This document shows positions 25,301 through 35,242 of a DNA stretch of 64,000 bases, one piece after another. The stretch's first letter is position 1. Every line of letters starts with the position of its first letter. Below the pieces are notes generated by a model. That model had not been told where the DNA came from and ran no database searches. It was given only the letters and a program-made list of their open reading frames with translations. Made by a program: the position numbers and the translations under genes. Source of the DNA: Siphonodentalium dalli. Lineage: Eukaryota > Mollusca > Scaphopoda > Gadilida > Siphonodentaliidae. The DNA lies in assembly GCA_032622095.1 (NCBI GenBank), contig CP136064.1, positions 4,460,280 to 4,524,279 of the forward strand, given 5' to 3'.

Positions 25301-26410
25301 ATGAATAAATAGAGGATATCCACCCTTTTTCAGTGGATATGGGTTATATCTCATGAGTCATGACAAAACATTGAATTTCCACGATATGATCAAATAATAA
25401 GCATGTGATACAACGCTTAGCCGATGGGTGTGGAGTCAGCCGGTAGGTTTCACGAGGGATTGCGTCAGATTCCAATGACTCAGGCGTTGCGCCGGAAGTA
25501 GGGATTGCGCCAGATTCGAATGACTCAGGCATTGCGCCAGAAGTAGGGATTGCGTCAGATTCGAATGACAGGCATTGCAGGAGGCATAGTTTCTTATGGG
25601 CTGGATCTTATTCTAGGGTTTAGGAGACGTGTGTAGACCACTCAATATCCCCTCAGGTGTAGTGTGGAACCCTCAGAAGTGGCAGTGGGTTAGATATATT
25701 AAAAGACCGTTAATTTTAATTTAATTTTAAATTATTTTTGAATTTTAGAAAAAGTTGAAGTTTTTTAAGTTTTTCATATTTTTTTAATTTATGAATTTTT
25801 TTTTAAGTTTTTCATTTTTGTTTCTTTTTGAAAAGTTTTTAAAGTTTTTTTAAGTTTTTTAAGTTTTTTGAAGTTTTTAAAGTTTTTTGAAATTTTGAAA
25901 ATTTGAGAAATTTTTGAAGTTTTTGAAACTTTTGAAGTTTTTGAAATTTTTGAAGTTTTTGAAATTTTTGAAGTTTTGAATTTTTTGAAGTTTTCAATGC
26001 AAGTGTCACTTTAACATTATCCCACAGTGTGCACCATGTGTTACTTTAACATTCATCCATAGTGAGTGTCACTTTAATAATCATCCCCAGTGAGAGCCTA
26101 GTGTCCCTTCAAGACTGAAGCTACCCCAACGAGATCATCACGTGATATACATGTAGATAATATTCCGTTCATTATACGATGGTGGACCGAAAGCGGTGCC
26201 CTACATATCATCTAGCACCTGACCTCAAATAGGTCATGACATATGATGACCTAGGATTATGTAAATTAGCGAGAAAGTAGGTCATGACCTATGATGACCT
26301 AGGTCAAACTGCCTAGACTGAGTACTGCGGAGAATATAGGTCAAACTCCATGTACTGCAGAGAATGTAGGTCAACCTGTCTAGACTGCCCCCAACTGGGG
26401 GCGTTATCAT

Positions 26411-26419
26411 CAGTGGATT
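26411..26419 (+). repeat. right 9-bp target-site duplication of the giant palindrome
   Basis: CAGTGGATT directly abuts the right end and equals the copy at 12051-12059. Confidence 0.75.
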
Positions 26420-26550
26420 TAATAAAGTTCAGAGGTTAAAACAATATTTTGTTCTCTATAAGCGAGATCACTGAATCTCGGCCCTATTTGATTCATCCAG
26501 CTCCGTTCCGTGGTTTCAGAGATTCATTCAGCCCCTGTTCCGTGGTTTAT

Positions 26551-26656
26551 GTGCTACAGGTTAAAGTTCTGGAGGATTATTTCCATATACGGAGCGCGTT
26601 ATTATTCGTGACTTCCATATATGGAAAAGCTACTCCAGAACTTTGACCTGTAGCAC
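26551..26656. repeat. fold-back hairpin, about 45-bp arms
   Basis: GTGCTACAGGTTAAAGTTCT pairs with a segment ending at 26656 that reads AGAACTTTGACCTGTAGCAC, with an inner TTCCATATACGGA/TCCATATATGGAA pair. Likely a small MITE about 130 bp from the end of the giant palindrome. Confidence 0.7.
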
Positions 26657-26659
26657 TAA

Positions 26660-27289
26660 AACAACGGAAATTATAGACAGTAATATAAAAAAAACTATAG
26701 GAAAAACAGTTCTTATTGAGAGATTACTCACCGAATAGTCACCAATAATTAGTCGGCACTTCTGAGAGTTAATTATGACTATGACGGGAAGATAAGTAGA
26801 AAATCTAACTAATTACATTTATACGCGGGCGCAACCTGGGGATTTCCCTGGTTAGGGCATGGCTGTAGCCAATGACATAGAAGCCGTGATATTATCACAA
26901 CATAATGTTGAGTTGTCAATAGCAATGGAGAGCCAAGAGAAACAACTCTAGTTAACACAACAGAGCACAATGAGCCATGCATCTCATTGATTGCTGACAA
27001 CGAAATCTTTAAAATAACGCCATACGACATCTGTGTCACACCTGACAGCTGCATCGTGTGTAACGTATTCAATACATTTAAAAAAAAGAATTCATGGGTT
27101 ACGATAATTCCATGGCCATTTGTGTGCGATTGTTCGCCAATGGACGACATTGGATGCCGATTTGGGGGGGTGGGAGACTGGAGTGATTGAGTGGGTGTAT
27201 TTGGCCCCAAGACTCGGGCTAGCACAGTAAAGGCTCATATATTTGTGTCTAATATTTCTACAGTAGTCCCGTGAGTTCTGGAATTCTAG
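26660..27289. other. no gene recognised
   Basis: Open frames on both strands (26809-27225 minus, 26987-27190 plus) overlap each other and show no motif I recognise. Confidence 0.4.
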
Positions 27290-27439
27290 TTGGTGATGGT
27301 TATTAAATATTGTCAGCCCAAGGTAGACAGCTTTTATGAGAACTTGACTGCACTACGTGAATGTTTCGCAAAACAAGATGTTATTATTCTTGGTGATATG
27401 AACACCAATGTGTTGCAGAGTAATTGGAAATATAATTAA
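27290..27439 (+). pseudogene. LINE apurinic-like endonuclease fragment
   Basis: A 49-codon open frame reads VMVIKYCQPKVDSFYENL then AKQDVIILGDMNTNVL. This corresponds to the YRPPxxxxxxFYxxL...xxIILGDFNxD block of the exonuclease/endonuclease/phosphatase domain that many LINEs carry at the N-terminus of ORF2. The conserved Asp-Asn pair appears as D-M-N. TAG precedes the frame and TAA ends it, so this is an isolated remnant. No RT follows on this strand. Confidence 0.65.
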
Positions 27440-27529
27440 AAATAATTATAGCGCAATATATCTTATCTGGTTTTCTGACGGGCAATGATATAAAATAGTG
27501 GAGCGATGGCAATCTGAAGGAGCGGTACG

Positions 27530-27690
27530 TTTGCGAATTGTCGTAGTCGTCACTATACAGAAATGACGTTTTGAACTCGCCACTAAACAGAAATTACTTT
27601 TCATACTCATCATTAAATAAAAATGTTTTCTGAATTCGCCACTAAACAGAAATGACGTTTTGAACACGTCATTGAACAGAAATTATTTGC
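27530..27690. repeat. tandem repeat of about 36 bp, four copies
   Basis: Units such as CACTAAACAGAAATGACGTT and TTTTGAACTCGC repeat about four times with variation (27542, 27581, 27638 and 27670 are landmarks). Confidence 0.65.
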
Positions 27691-28879
27691 ACATAGAACT
27701 GCCACATTTAAAGGAACATTAGTTTTCTTTTACTATTTGTTACCGAAAAAAATAACCATAAAACAACATTATGTCTGAAACGATGAATAACTAGTGAGAG
27801 TTTATATCTGCCATAATATTGCAGATGTGGTTGAATAATATTAATCTTGTTTTATGTTGTTTTTCAAATGATAAAAAGTAGTCCTGAAAATAGCTACCAA
27901 AACCTAAAATATGCAATGAAAAATGTTTCATTTGTTTTTTCGCAGACAGTAATGATTTCAGATGGTAGACTGAGCGCATGCACTAGTTAGGTAAATAATC
28001 GAGATAATGCAGTGTGTGGGTTTTTTTTTTTAATTATGTAAAAAATTCTACCCCCAAAAAATGACTTATTTTCTTTATACCACCGCTTTTACACAATTAG
28101 AACATATCCCTCACATTGTGAGGGGAACAGGTGTTGTTATAGTGATATAGCAAACAGTGTTCATATGATAGTGAACCCCCCCTTCAAATTGATAGTTTTA
28201 AATTGAGACGTTTTGAAAATTGATGCCTGCTTAAAGAATTGTCATGAATTTAGTTTATATATATGTACGTCGTTTTGTTGTTTTCTAAGTTGCCTTAACA
28301 TAAGTTGGTACCTCTGTTGAACATGCTAAAAAGAAAGAGATTGCCAGCCAAAATAATTCCAGGCTTATATTGAGGTTTGAAGATTACGAATAGCATTACA
28401 GATTTTATTATCAAATATACTCACCAAATAGTCTTCGAAATACCGATAATCAATCGAAACTTTATCACAGTAAATCGTCACTATATAAGTAAATAGTAGC
28501 AAAACACAATAAACCGTTTGTTGTTAACGCGGTTTGGGCGTACACATATACCGGGGGTTTCCCTGGTCCCGCATGGATAATTTATGCGCATAAAAGAATT
28601 CAATGAATGGAGCGATTCACATTGTGGATCGATAAACAGAAATTGAAAGTAGAGTTCAGTCCCTTCGCAACGCTGGTCTGACTACAAACGACAAGGGGAG
28701 GACTCCATTCGTTACGCTGGGCTTCAATGGGCAATGCAATTTGAATGGACAATGCATCGAATGATCGGGCGTAAATACAAGGCAGAGTTCAGTCCCCTGT
28801 TACGATGGTATGATCACAAACTGTAATGCAGAGATCAGTCCCCTGCTATGCTGGTCAGAACGCAAACTACAATATTTAG
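27691..28879. other. no gene recognised
   Basis: AT-rich spacer. Near 28640-28860 the phrase CAGAGTTCAGTCCC with GCTGGTC recurs three times, a loose tandem duplication. Confidence 0.4.
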
Positions 28880-29290
28880 TAACCGTTTACCAACATTGAA
28901 GTATTGCGGCTGCCTCGAATTGAATAACATATCATCCATTTTATTTAGGAAGTAAACATGTGCCCCGAACCAGACAGTGCTACCATACTCCTTTAGAGAT
29001 CGTACATATGATAAATATAGAGTTCCAAGTGTTTCATGGTTGAGTGTATGTTTGCCTTCTGACAGATATTGTCTAAATATCGTTTATGTAGACCGATAAC
29101 ATATTCCTGGGGCACCCGCGCATTAACTCTGGTATAATTTAAAAAAAAACACGAGTTGACCATAACTCTTTGTTGCCAGGTAGTTTCTAAACCATCCTAG
29201 TATTTTGCCATTTATACCATAGTTCCAATTTGAATAACATTCCGCGGTGTCAAACTTTATCGAATGCTTTGGATGTCAGAAAAGACTGAG
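28880..29290 (-). pseudogene. non-LTR retrotransposon reverse-transcriptase remnant
   Basis: Read on the minus strand through several frameshifts, the segment gives, in order, SKAFDKV (from about 29285), NYGINGKILGWFRNYLATKS, RVNARVPQEYVIG, then EYGSTVWFGAH (near 28995). These match the order of LINE RT blocks: SKAFDxVxH, YGIxGxxLxWFxxYLxxR, GVPQGSVLGP, and the EYxxxVW block after the palm. The catalytic FADD box is not recognisable. Stops and frame changes make it non-functional. It is on the opposite strand from the endonuclease fragment at 27.3 kb, so they need not be one element. Confidence 0.75.
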
Positions 29291-29397
29291 TAAGTAGTTA
29301 CTCAAGCATCGAGAGCGTTCCACCGATTGTTAATTATCTCGATAAGCTGCATTTCAGTACAATATTGGGAACGAAACAACATTAAAGATCATGTGCC

Positions 29398-29604
29398 AGT
29401 GCATTCTATTATGTATGCGAGTCTCCCATAGGGAGCCTAGCATATACCAGAATGCCTTGGTTTGCAAGTTCGATGTAAATAATGTTATACCAATGCATTC
29501 TCTTATATATACGAGGCTCCCTGTGAGCCTCGCATATATAAGAGAATGGATTGGCACATGGTTTTCGCAAAATTTCAGGAAGCTCCGGTCATGGAAGGGT
29601 TAAG
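29398..29604. mobile_element. MITE relative with two TTCTCTTATATATGCGAG-type hairpins
   Basis: Hairpins at about 29400-29452 (diverged) and 29490-29550 (good) belong to the family at 5.5 and 11.5 kb. About 50 bp right of the second hairpin the sequence ends AAGGGTTAA (29596-29604), like the right TIR-TTAA of the 5.35-kb element. The left terminus is lost or diverged. Confidence 0.65.
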
Positions 29605-29614
29605 GCATAGACAC

Positions 29615-29615
<1 letters not shown>

Positions 29616-29641
<26 letters not shown>
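29616..29641. repeat. TA dinucleotide run
   Basis: A pure TA run of about 13 units in 29616-29641. Confidence 0.85.
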
Positions 29642-29647
<6 letters not shown>

Positions 29648-32548
29648 TGTGTCCCTTTAAGGGTTAATGCTTTTATTTTTTTTAAACATTTCTTGGTTCT
29701 CTTTGAAGTAGAAAGCTTGATCGCAAGAGAAAAACACATAGCTATTATTTGCACATCACAGGACTAAACACTAGACCATCTAAACTGCAAACTACACAGT
29801 GATCAGAATACCAAAATAAATCGAATATCCTACATGTAAGTAAGCGAGTGAAAGCTTATATATATATCTCAACACTACCATGTGCTACCAATACTTTCTG
29901 ATGCGTGCAGCCATTATATTATAGTACACCGCGGGTCTTTCCCGGTGATTTGCCCGATATGCCTGGTATGCAATTAATCAAACACAATGTGAAACACCCA
30001 TTCACAACAGAGCGCATGCGCGGTATCTGGGTTTATCCACAAATTCAACACGTCTGTGCATGCGAATCTAATTATTGTATTTCCTGAAATCCTTGTATGT
30101 TGACCTGGTTAGAAGGTCCTCCATACAGCCGCTGGTCAAGTGCCGGTGACATTATTATATTACTGCGATAAGGAATCGGCAATACTCCCATGCAGAATCA
30201 GTCTTTAAACTATATTTTCACATAGCAACACCGAAAATCTCCATTTGCAGCAGTTCAAAACAATTCACGTTGCCTTAAAAGTCTTTGGAACGAAGGATAT
30301 ATGGAACTGTTTAAAACGTTTGCATAGTTTACAGATGTATGTGACTTCAACGTGTGATCTGCTGCCGTGAGGCCCGTGACGTTGAGATTCCGTCAGGAAG
30401 CTACCTTCATCTTCGATATTGGCACTAAGGCTATTCATTGTTATTTTCGTTTCTGTTTTTGTAACGATAAAATTATAAAATATACAGTTAATTAGTCTGA
30501 TAAACATTTCAAGACCCAATGAGTCAATGACCCAATATTGTCGGAAATATGTCAAACACGTTATTCTGATTCCTGTCAGGGTGCATGGTGTCATGTTCTC
30601 GGCCTGGAAATTATTAGGTGAGGCACATCCTGAATTCCACTATTATAGTCGTATATGACTATACAATATTCACGTTTCCTTTATTTGTCGCAGTGGATGA
30701 ACACTCTTCCGACAAAATTTGTTATGCGATATTTTGCGCCAGCTTTGTTATTCAATAATATTATAATATATTATTAATATATTACTTTCTAAATGACAAT
30801 AACAGGGTGACCCAATCGCTCCTTCATAACATTTCAACTAAGTGCATGCTATTTGAGTTGCTTATCGTGCGCCGTCATGATTATTCATTCTCCTGGACAA
30901 ACTATATGTATGATACCGAATTAGTGCGACACTGATTTTGAATAATATTTGTGTGAAATATGATTTTGGATTATCCCTCTTTTATCAAATTAACCAAAAC
31001 GGAAATGGTCATATAGGCCTACCACTATAATAGTGGAATACCACTATAATATTGGAATTCAGTATGTGCCTGACCTGATTGTAGCGTTGAAATACAAATC
31101 TTACCCTCTAGAATTTTGTATCGAAAGGCGATGTGCAATGTGCATCTTTAATTCCTATTGTCCCCACATCCGGTTGTAACTAGCAATCTGATTGGCTACA
31201 ACGCCACGTTTACATCACCATGTCCCCCGTCACCCTTGACGGCGGGGTATCGGGGGTATATGGGCATACTGTATATATGATATACACACCCGTAACGATG
31301 ACACCCCTTAATGCGAGTGTGCTAATAAAAAAAGTAGTTATATATATATCCATGGTATGACAACCGATAGATATACACCTGTATAACAATAATAAAAACA
31401 TTACTAAAACAAATATTTTTCATTTTCCTTTGAATCGAAAAATGACCTATGTGTGTCCTGATGACATCGCCGATATATTTTGATTATTGATACACGTATA
31501 TAGAGAGCCATGGTCGATAATGCACGTCTTATGTCGGCTCACATATAAAAAAAACTCGCCGCCTGATCATTGCTCTCAGTGGATTAACTCGGCGTGAATG
31601 CATGGTCGCAGTCATGCATCGATCCATATAATATATTGTCTGATTTTGACACCGCCACTTACCAGTAAACACAACGCTCGTCATTTTAAGAGCCTGCGGT
31701 GTACTCGTGTTCGAATTTATATCGTGGAACCCATGCAGGTCTAAGATCCATATGAGAATATAAGGCCACTGACTATAGACACTAAGATACATGCGCTGAT
31801 TCGCCCACCCCCACCCGGCCGCTATCCAGCATCACTGTCACACAATAATGTCAACTCGGACTCGGCTCTTTCTCGATAACCTCTCAATGCCGTACATACA
31901 GATTGCACAAGCCCACATTTTTTTGTTCCGGACTGTAGAAAATTGTCGATAACCAGTCTAAATGAGCGGGAACTTAACTTACTACTTAAGTAGGACTTAA
32001 TCTTGTTTTGAGAAACGCGTTCTTGAAACGGAAAAGTTACATCACAAGATCCACATTAGATCTTAGATTAAGTCCATCTTAAGATAATCTTATGACCATG
32101 CTTCATGAAACAGGGCCCTGAACTCTACATGGAGCTTGGGAAGGGGATTCCCCATTGGAATCACTGAACTAAACTGGTGGTTTCCCCACAGATAACAGTT
32201 ATAACGCTTCAGCAGAATTCACCGAATTCAAGCCTACGCCACTCCAGTGACGTTTAACAAGCTAGATTGACACCATTTGATCACGAAAATGCCAGAAAAA
32301 TCATGGGGCATGCGTTTACTTTTAAAAACAAATCTCCAAGTGTACGACAGGAGAGTGGCTAAAATGCAAGCATGGCGCCAAGCTTGGCAGTTTTTAAGGC
32401 AAGTGACTAAAAGACAAGCTTGGCGTTTTCAAATTTTTAAAAAGCCTTTTAAACGCTGTTTTCGGGTGAATTATGCGGGAATAGCACCAGTTAATTACCT
32501 ACATGGCCCATTTTCGTAAATTAATCGACAATAGTGGCAGTAATGTCC
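29642..32548. other. no gene recognised
   Basis: Several open frames of 60-110 codons on both strands, none with a motif I recognise. About 32320-32440 contains AAGCTTGGCG words related to the hairpin sub-repeats that follow, so the solo terminal repeat may begin in older, decayed copies. Confidence 0.35.
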
Positions 32549-33098
32549 CCGATTGGTTGGTTAATAGGGGGCGTGGTCACAAAATCAAAACATCGTCTTT
32601 TTACGCAGATTTCTTGTCGGTTTTTGGTCGATTTCTCTTTTTAAACATCAGTTGGACTGAGTTTTTTATTCGAAACATGTTGAATGGTTATCATTTATCA
32701 CTCTCATAGTCGAGCTTGGCGGTTTTGAACATTCTATGCGAAGAATTTTTGACTTTTAGATGACCGACCACCGAACCGCCAAGCTCGAATAAAAAATCTA
32801 AATATTAAGCTGAATTTTCGCCGATTTCTCGTTTCTAAAACACGTTCCATCTAGTTTTTATGTAAAAACGTGTAAAATGATTATCATTCTTCACAAATAT
32901 AATCGGGCTTGGCGGTTTTGAACATTATATACAAAGAATTTTTGGCATTTTGACGACCGACCACCGAACCGCCAAGCTCGAATTTTAAATCAAAATATAA
33001 AGCTGAATTTCGGCCGATTTCTCGTTTCTAAAACACGTTCCAGCTAGTTTTCATGTAAAAACATGTAAAATGATTATCATTCTTCACAAATTACTATG
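32549..33098 (+). mobile_element. solo copy of the Mutator-like terminal repeat
   Basis: Begins CCGATTGGTTGGTTAATAGG, matching the outer end of the left repeat at 34101, and carries the same sub-repeats: hairpins with CGAGCTTGGCGGTTTTGAA arms at 32711-32787 and 32904-32980, spaced by the phrase CGATTTCTCGTTTCTAAAAC. It breaks off at about 33098. No inverted partner lies in the window, so it is a solo end, or the remains of an older element in the same orientation as the left repeat. Confidence 0.75.
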
Positions 33099-34050
33099 CC
33101 CTTCACTATTAATTAGAACCACTCCATGTGGAAATTCTGACTAAGACGGAATGGCCATAATATTATTTATTGAGATCTGATCTCCCAACAAACATACATT
33201 AAACTTGTGAACAATAATGAAACCTTACTCTCACTTTTCTCTCCTCCTCATGCTTGCACTCTACCTTTTACACATGAAATGATTATGAACTCTGCAACTT
33301 CTGCCAACCCAACGGCCGCCAGAAATTCATAATGATGCCTTCTTGGAGAGGGGCCCAAAGGTCAGAGGAGTCATCTGGGCCTCTGATTACTCTGGGAGGA
33401 GATGCGGTTCACACTATCTCCTAAAAGGGACAATTGGGGGAGACATCAGTATCAAATTATATAATAATTCAACAGTCATACATGATTTAATATATATCAG
33501 TATAAATATGTACTTGATGTGGAACTGAAGGCCAGTGAAAGATAATACAACAGCAAATATATTTCAATCCTTTACCAGAAAGTATTCTACGTAATTGTAT
33601 GAACAATGAATGATCCAATCTAATTGACAAGAGTCATCATAATACCAATAGGGGAAGGGTACACTATAAATAGAGACTAATACTGTAAGCGTTACACACC
33701 CAGGCTGGTATATAGTGATATATATATATATAACTAAATTCGAAACGAACCAGAATGATTGTCACTATATTCCATGTATAAATTATATATATAACTAAAT
33801 TCGATCTTAAAACTTAATCGAAGTGCCATGTCGACAAATTCGAAATCGAGTGAATGTTTTCGGCGCGAAAAGTATTTTATACCCGATATTAGAATTATGG
33901 GAAATCCAAGAGAATCATGGGAAGTTCAAAGGTCACTATAGTTCGTGTAACAGAAGTGTACCGGTATCGTCGGAGTTATATATAGTCTATAGAGTAAATA
34001 TTTCCGGTTTAGTAATTACACATTTTGATAACAAAATTGCCCAATATAAT
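33099..34050. other. no gene recognised
   Basis: Unrelated AT-rich sequence separating the solo terminal repeat from a half sub-repeat at 34051-34105. It may be an insertion into an older element end. I found no flanking duplication. Confidence 0.4.
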
Positions 34051-34100
34051 CGAGCTTGGCGGTTTTGAATATTTTATAGTAATTTTGGACATTTTGATGA

Positions 34101-35242
34101 CCGATGGCTGGTTAATAGGGGGTGTGTTAACCGAATGAAAACCTCGCCTTTTTGCGCAGATTTCTTGTCGATTTTTGGCCGATTTCTCTTTTGAAACACC
34201 ATTTGCACATATTTTGCATCTGAAAACACGTTTAATGATTATCATTTATCACTCTCATAGTCGAGCTTGGCGGTTTTGTATATTGTATACTGAGAATTTT
34301 CGACTTTTAGGTGACCGACCACCGAACCGCCAAGCTCGAATTTAAAATCAAAATATGAAGCTGAATTTCCGTCGATTTCTCGTTTCTAAAACACGTTCCA
34401 GCTAGTTTTTATGCAAAAACATGTAAAATAATTATCATTCGTCACAAATATACTCGAGCTTGGCGGTTTTGAATATTTTATATTAAGAATTTTTGACATT
34501 TTGATGACCGACCACCGAACCGACAAGCTCGAATTTTAAATCAAAATATGAAGCTGAATTTCCGAAGATTTCTCGTTTCTAAAACATGTCCCAGCTATTT
34601 TTCATGTAAAACATGTAAAATGATTATCGTTCTTCACATATATACTCGAGCTTGGCGGTTTTTAACATTGTGTACTTAGAATTTTCAACTTTTATATGAC
34701 CGCTCACGGAACCGCCAAGCCAAGGCAAAATGATACCCAGACCAAACCGAGGCAAAATGATACCCACCAAATATTGTCAACGTGTACCCATTAACGATCG
34801 TCTATGCAACTAATCAAACTTGTTCAATTATGTTATATTCTTGTTTCGATGCAGCATTGTGATTTAAATGGCACGTATACATAAGATAAGTTAGTCGTGT
34901 GTGGAACGGCCACAATGATAATATACATGAATTCCAGAGGGCAAACTGTAATATAATTTAATTCTCCATCCACATTGAATTATTATTATTATTTGGGGAT
35001 TTGACCCAGGAGGATTTGACAGGGCCTGAGACGTCATTTTTTCTTTCTTTTTAGTGTAAACATATTTTTATTTCCAACATAACATAATATACACGTGTAC
35101 AGGTGATACAAAATTAATATGCAAAATAGAAGAGATATTGTATGGAAATGAGGATCAGACAACAAGCCCAATGGCTTATATGAAGTCTTTTCCTCTTTAG
35201 CGACATGCCACTTCCCCGATAAGTGAGGGAGGGGTATCGATC
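34101..35242 (+). repeat. left 1.14-kb terminal inverted repeat
   Basis: Contains three hairpin sub-repeats with arms CGAGCTTGGCGGTT and AACCGCCAAGCTCG at 34262-34338, 34455-34531 and 34647-34720 (period about 192 bp), then paired CAAAATGATACCCA words, then the inner part ending GGGGTATCGATC. A half sub-repeat (34051-34105) lies just outside. Repeated hairpins near an element end are plausible transposase binding sites (inference). Confidence 0.8.

Larger units (their letters stand above)
12060..26410. mobile_element. giant fold-back transposon (14.35-kb palindrome)
   Basis: The left arm (12061-19221) and right arm (19252-26410) are reverse complements over about 7.16 kb around a 30-bp GC-rich loop (19222-19251). 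Both ends read ATGATAACGCCCCCAGTTGG inward and are bordered by the direct repeat CAGTGGATT. I saw only a few differences between arms: single-base changes near 13947/24525, 15157/23315, 15349/23125 and 17409/21064, and one TA unit in the dinucleotide run at 13632/24821. Arms are built of tandem sub-repeats and carry no recognisable protein. Very long, internally repetitive inverted repeats, a small loop and a 9-bp target duplication are the hallmarks of Foldback (FB) elements, which belong to the Mutator superfamily in Drosophila. Non-autonomous if so. Alternatives: a palindromic segmental duplication or an assembly error; the flanking 9-bp repeat argues against both. Confidence 0.8.

Noticed and set aside
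12939-25532. Pairs of identical 60-90 residue ORFs in both palindrome arms
   Set aside because: Duplication of all sequence in the arms explains their identity. They overlap tandem repeats and show no motif.
12060-26410. Palindrome as a missed-adapter or mis-joined assembly artefact
   Set aside because: Not fully excluded, but unlike sequences flank the two ends, a 9-bp direct repeat borders them, and the arms differ by several substitutions and one TA unit.
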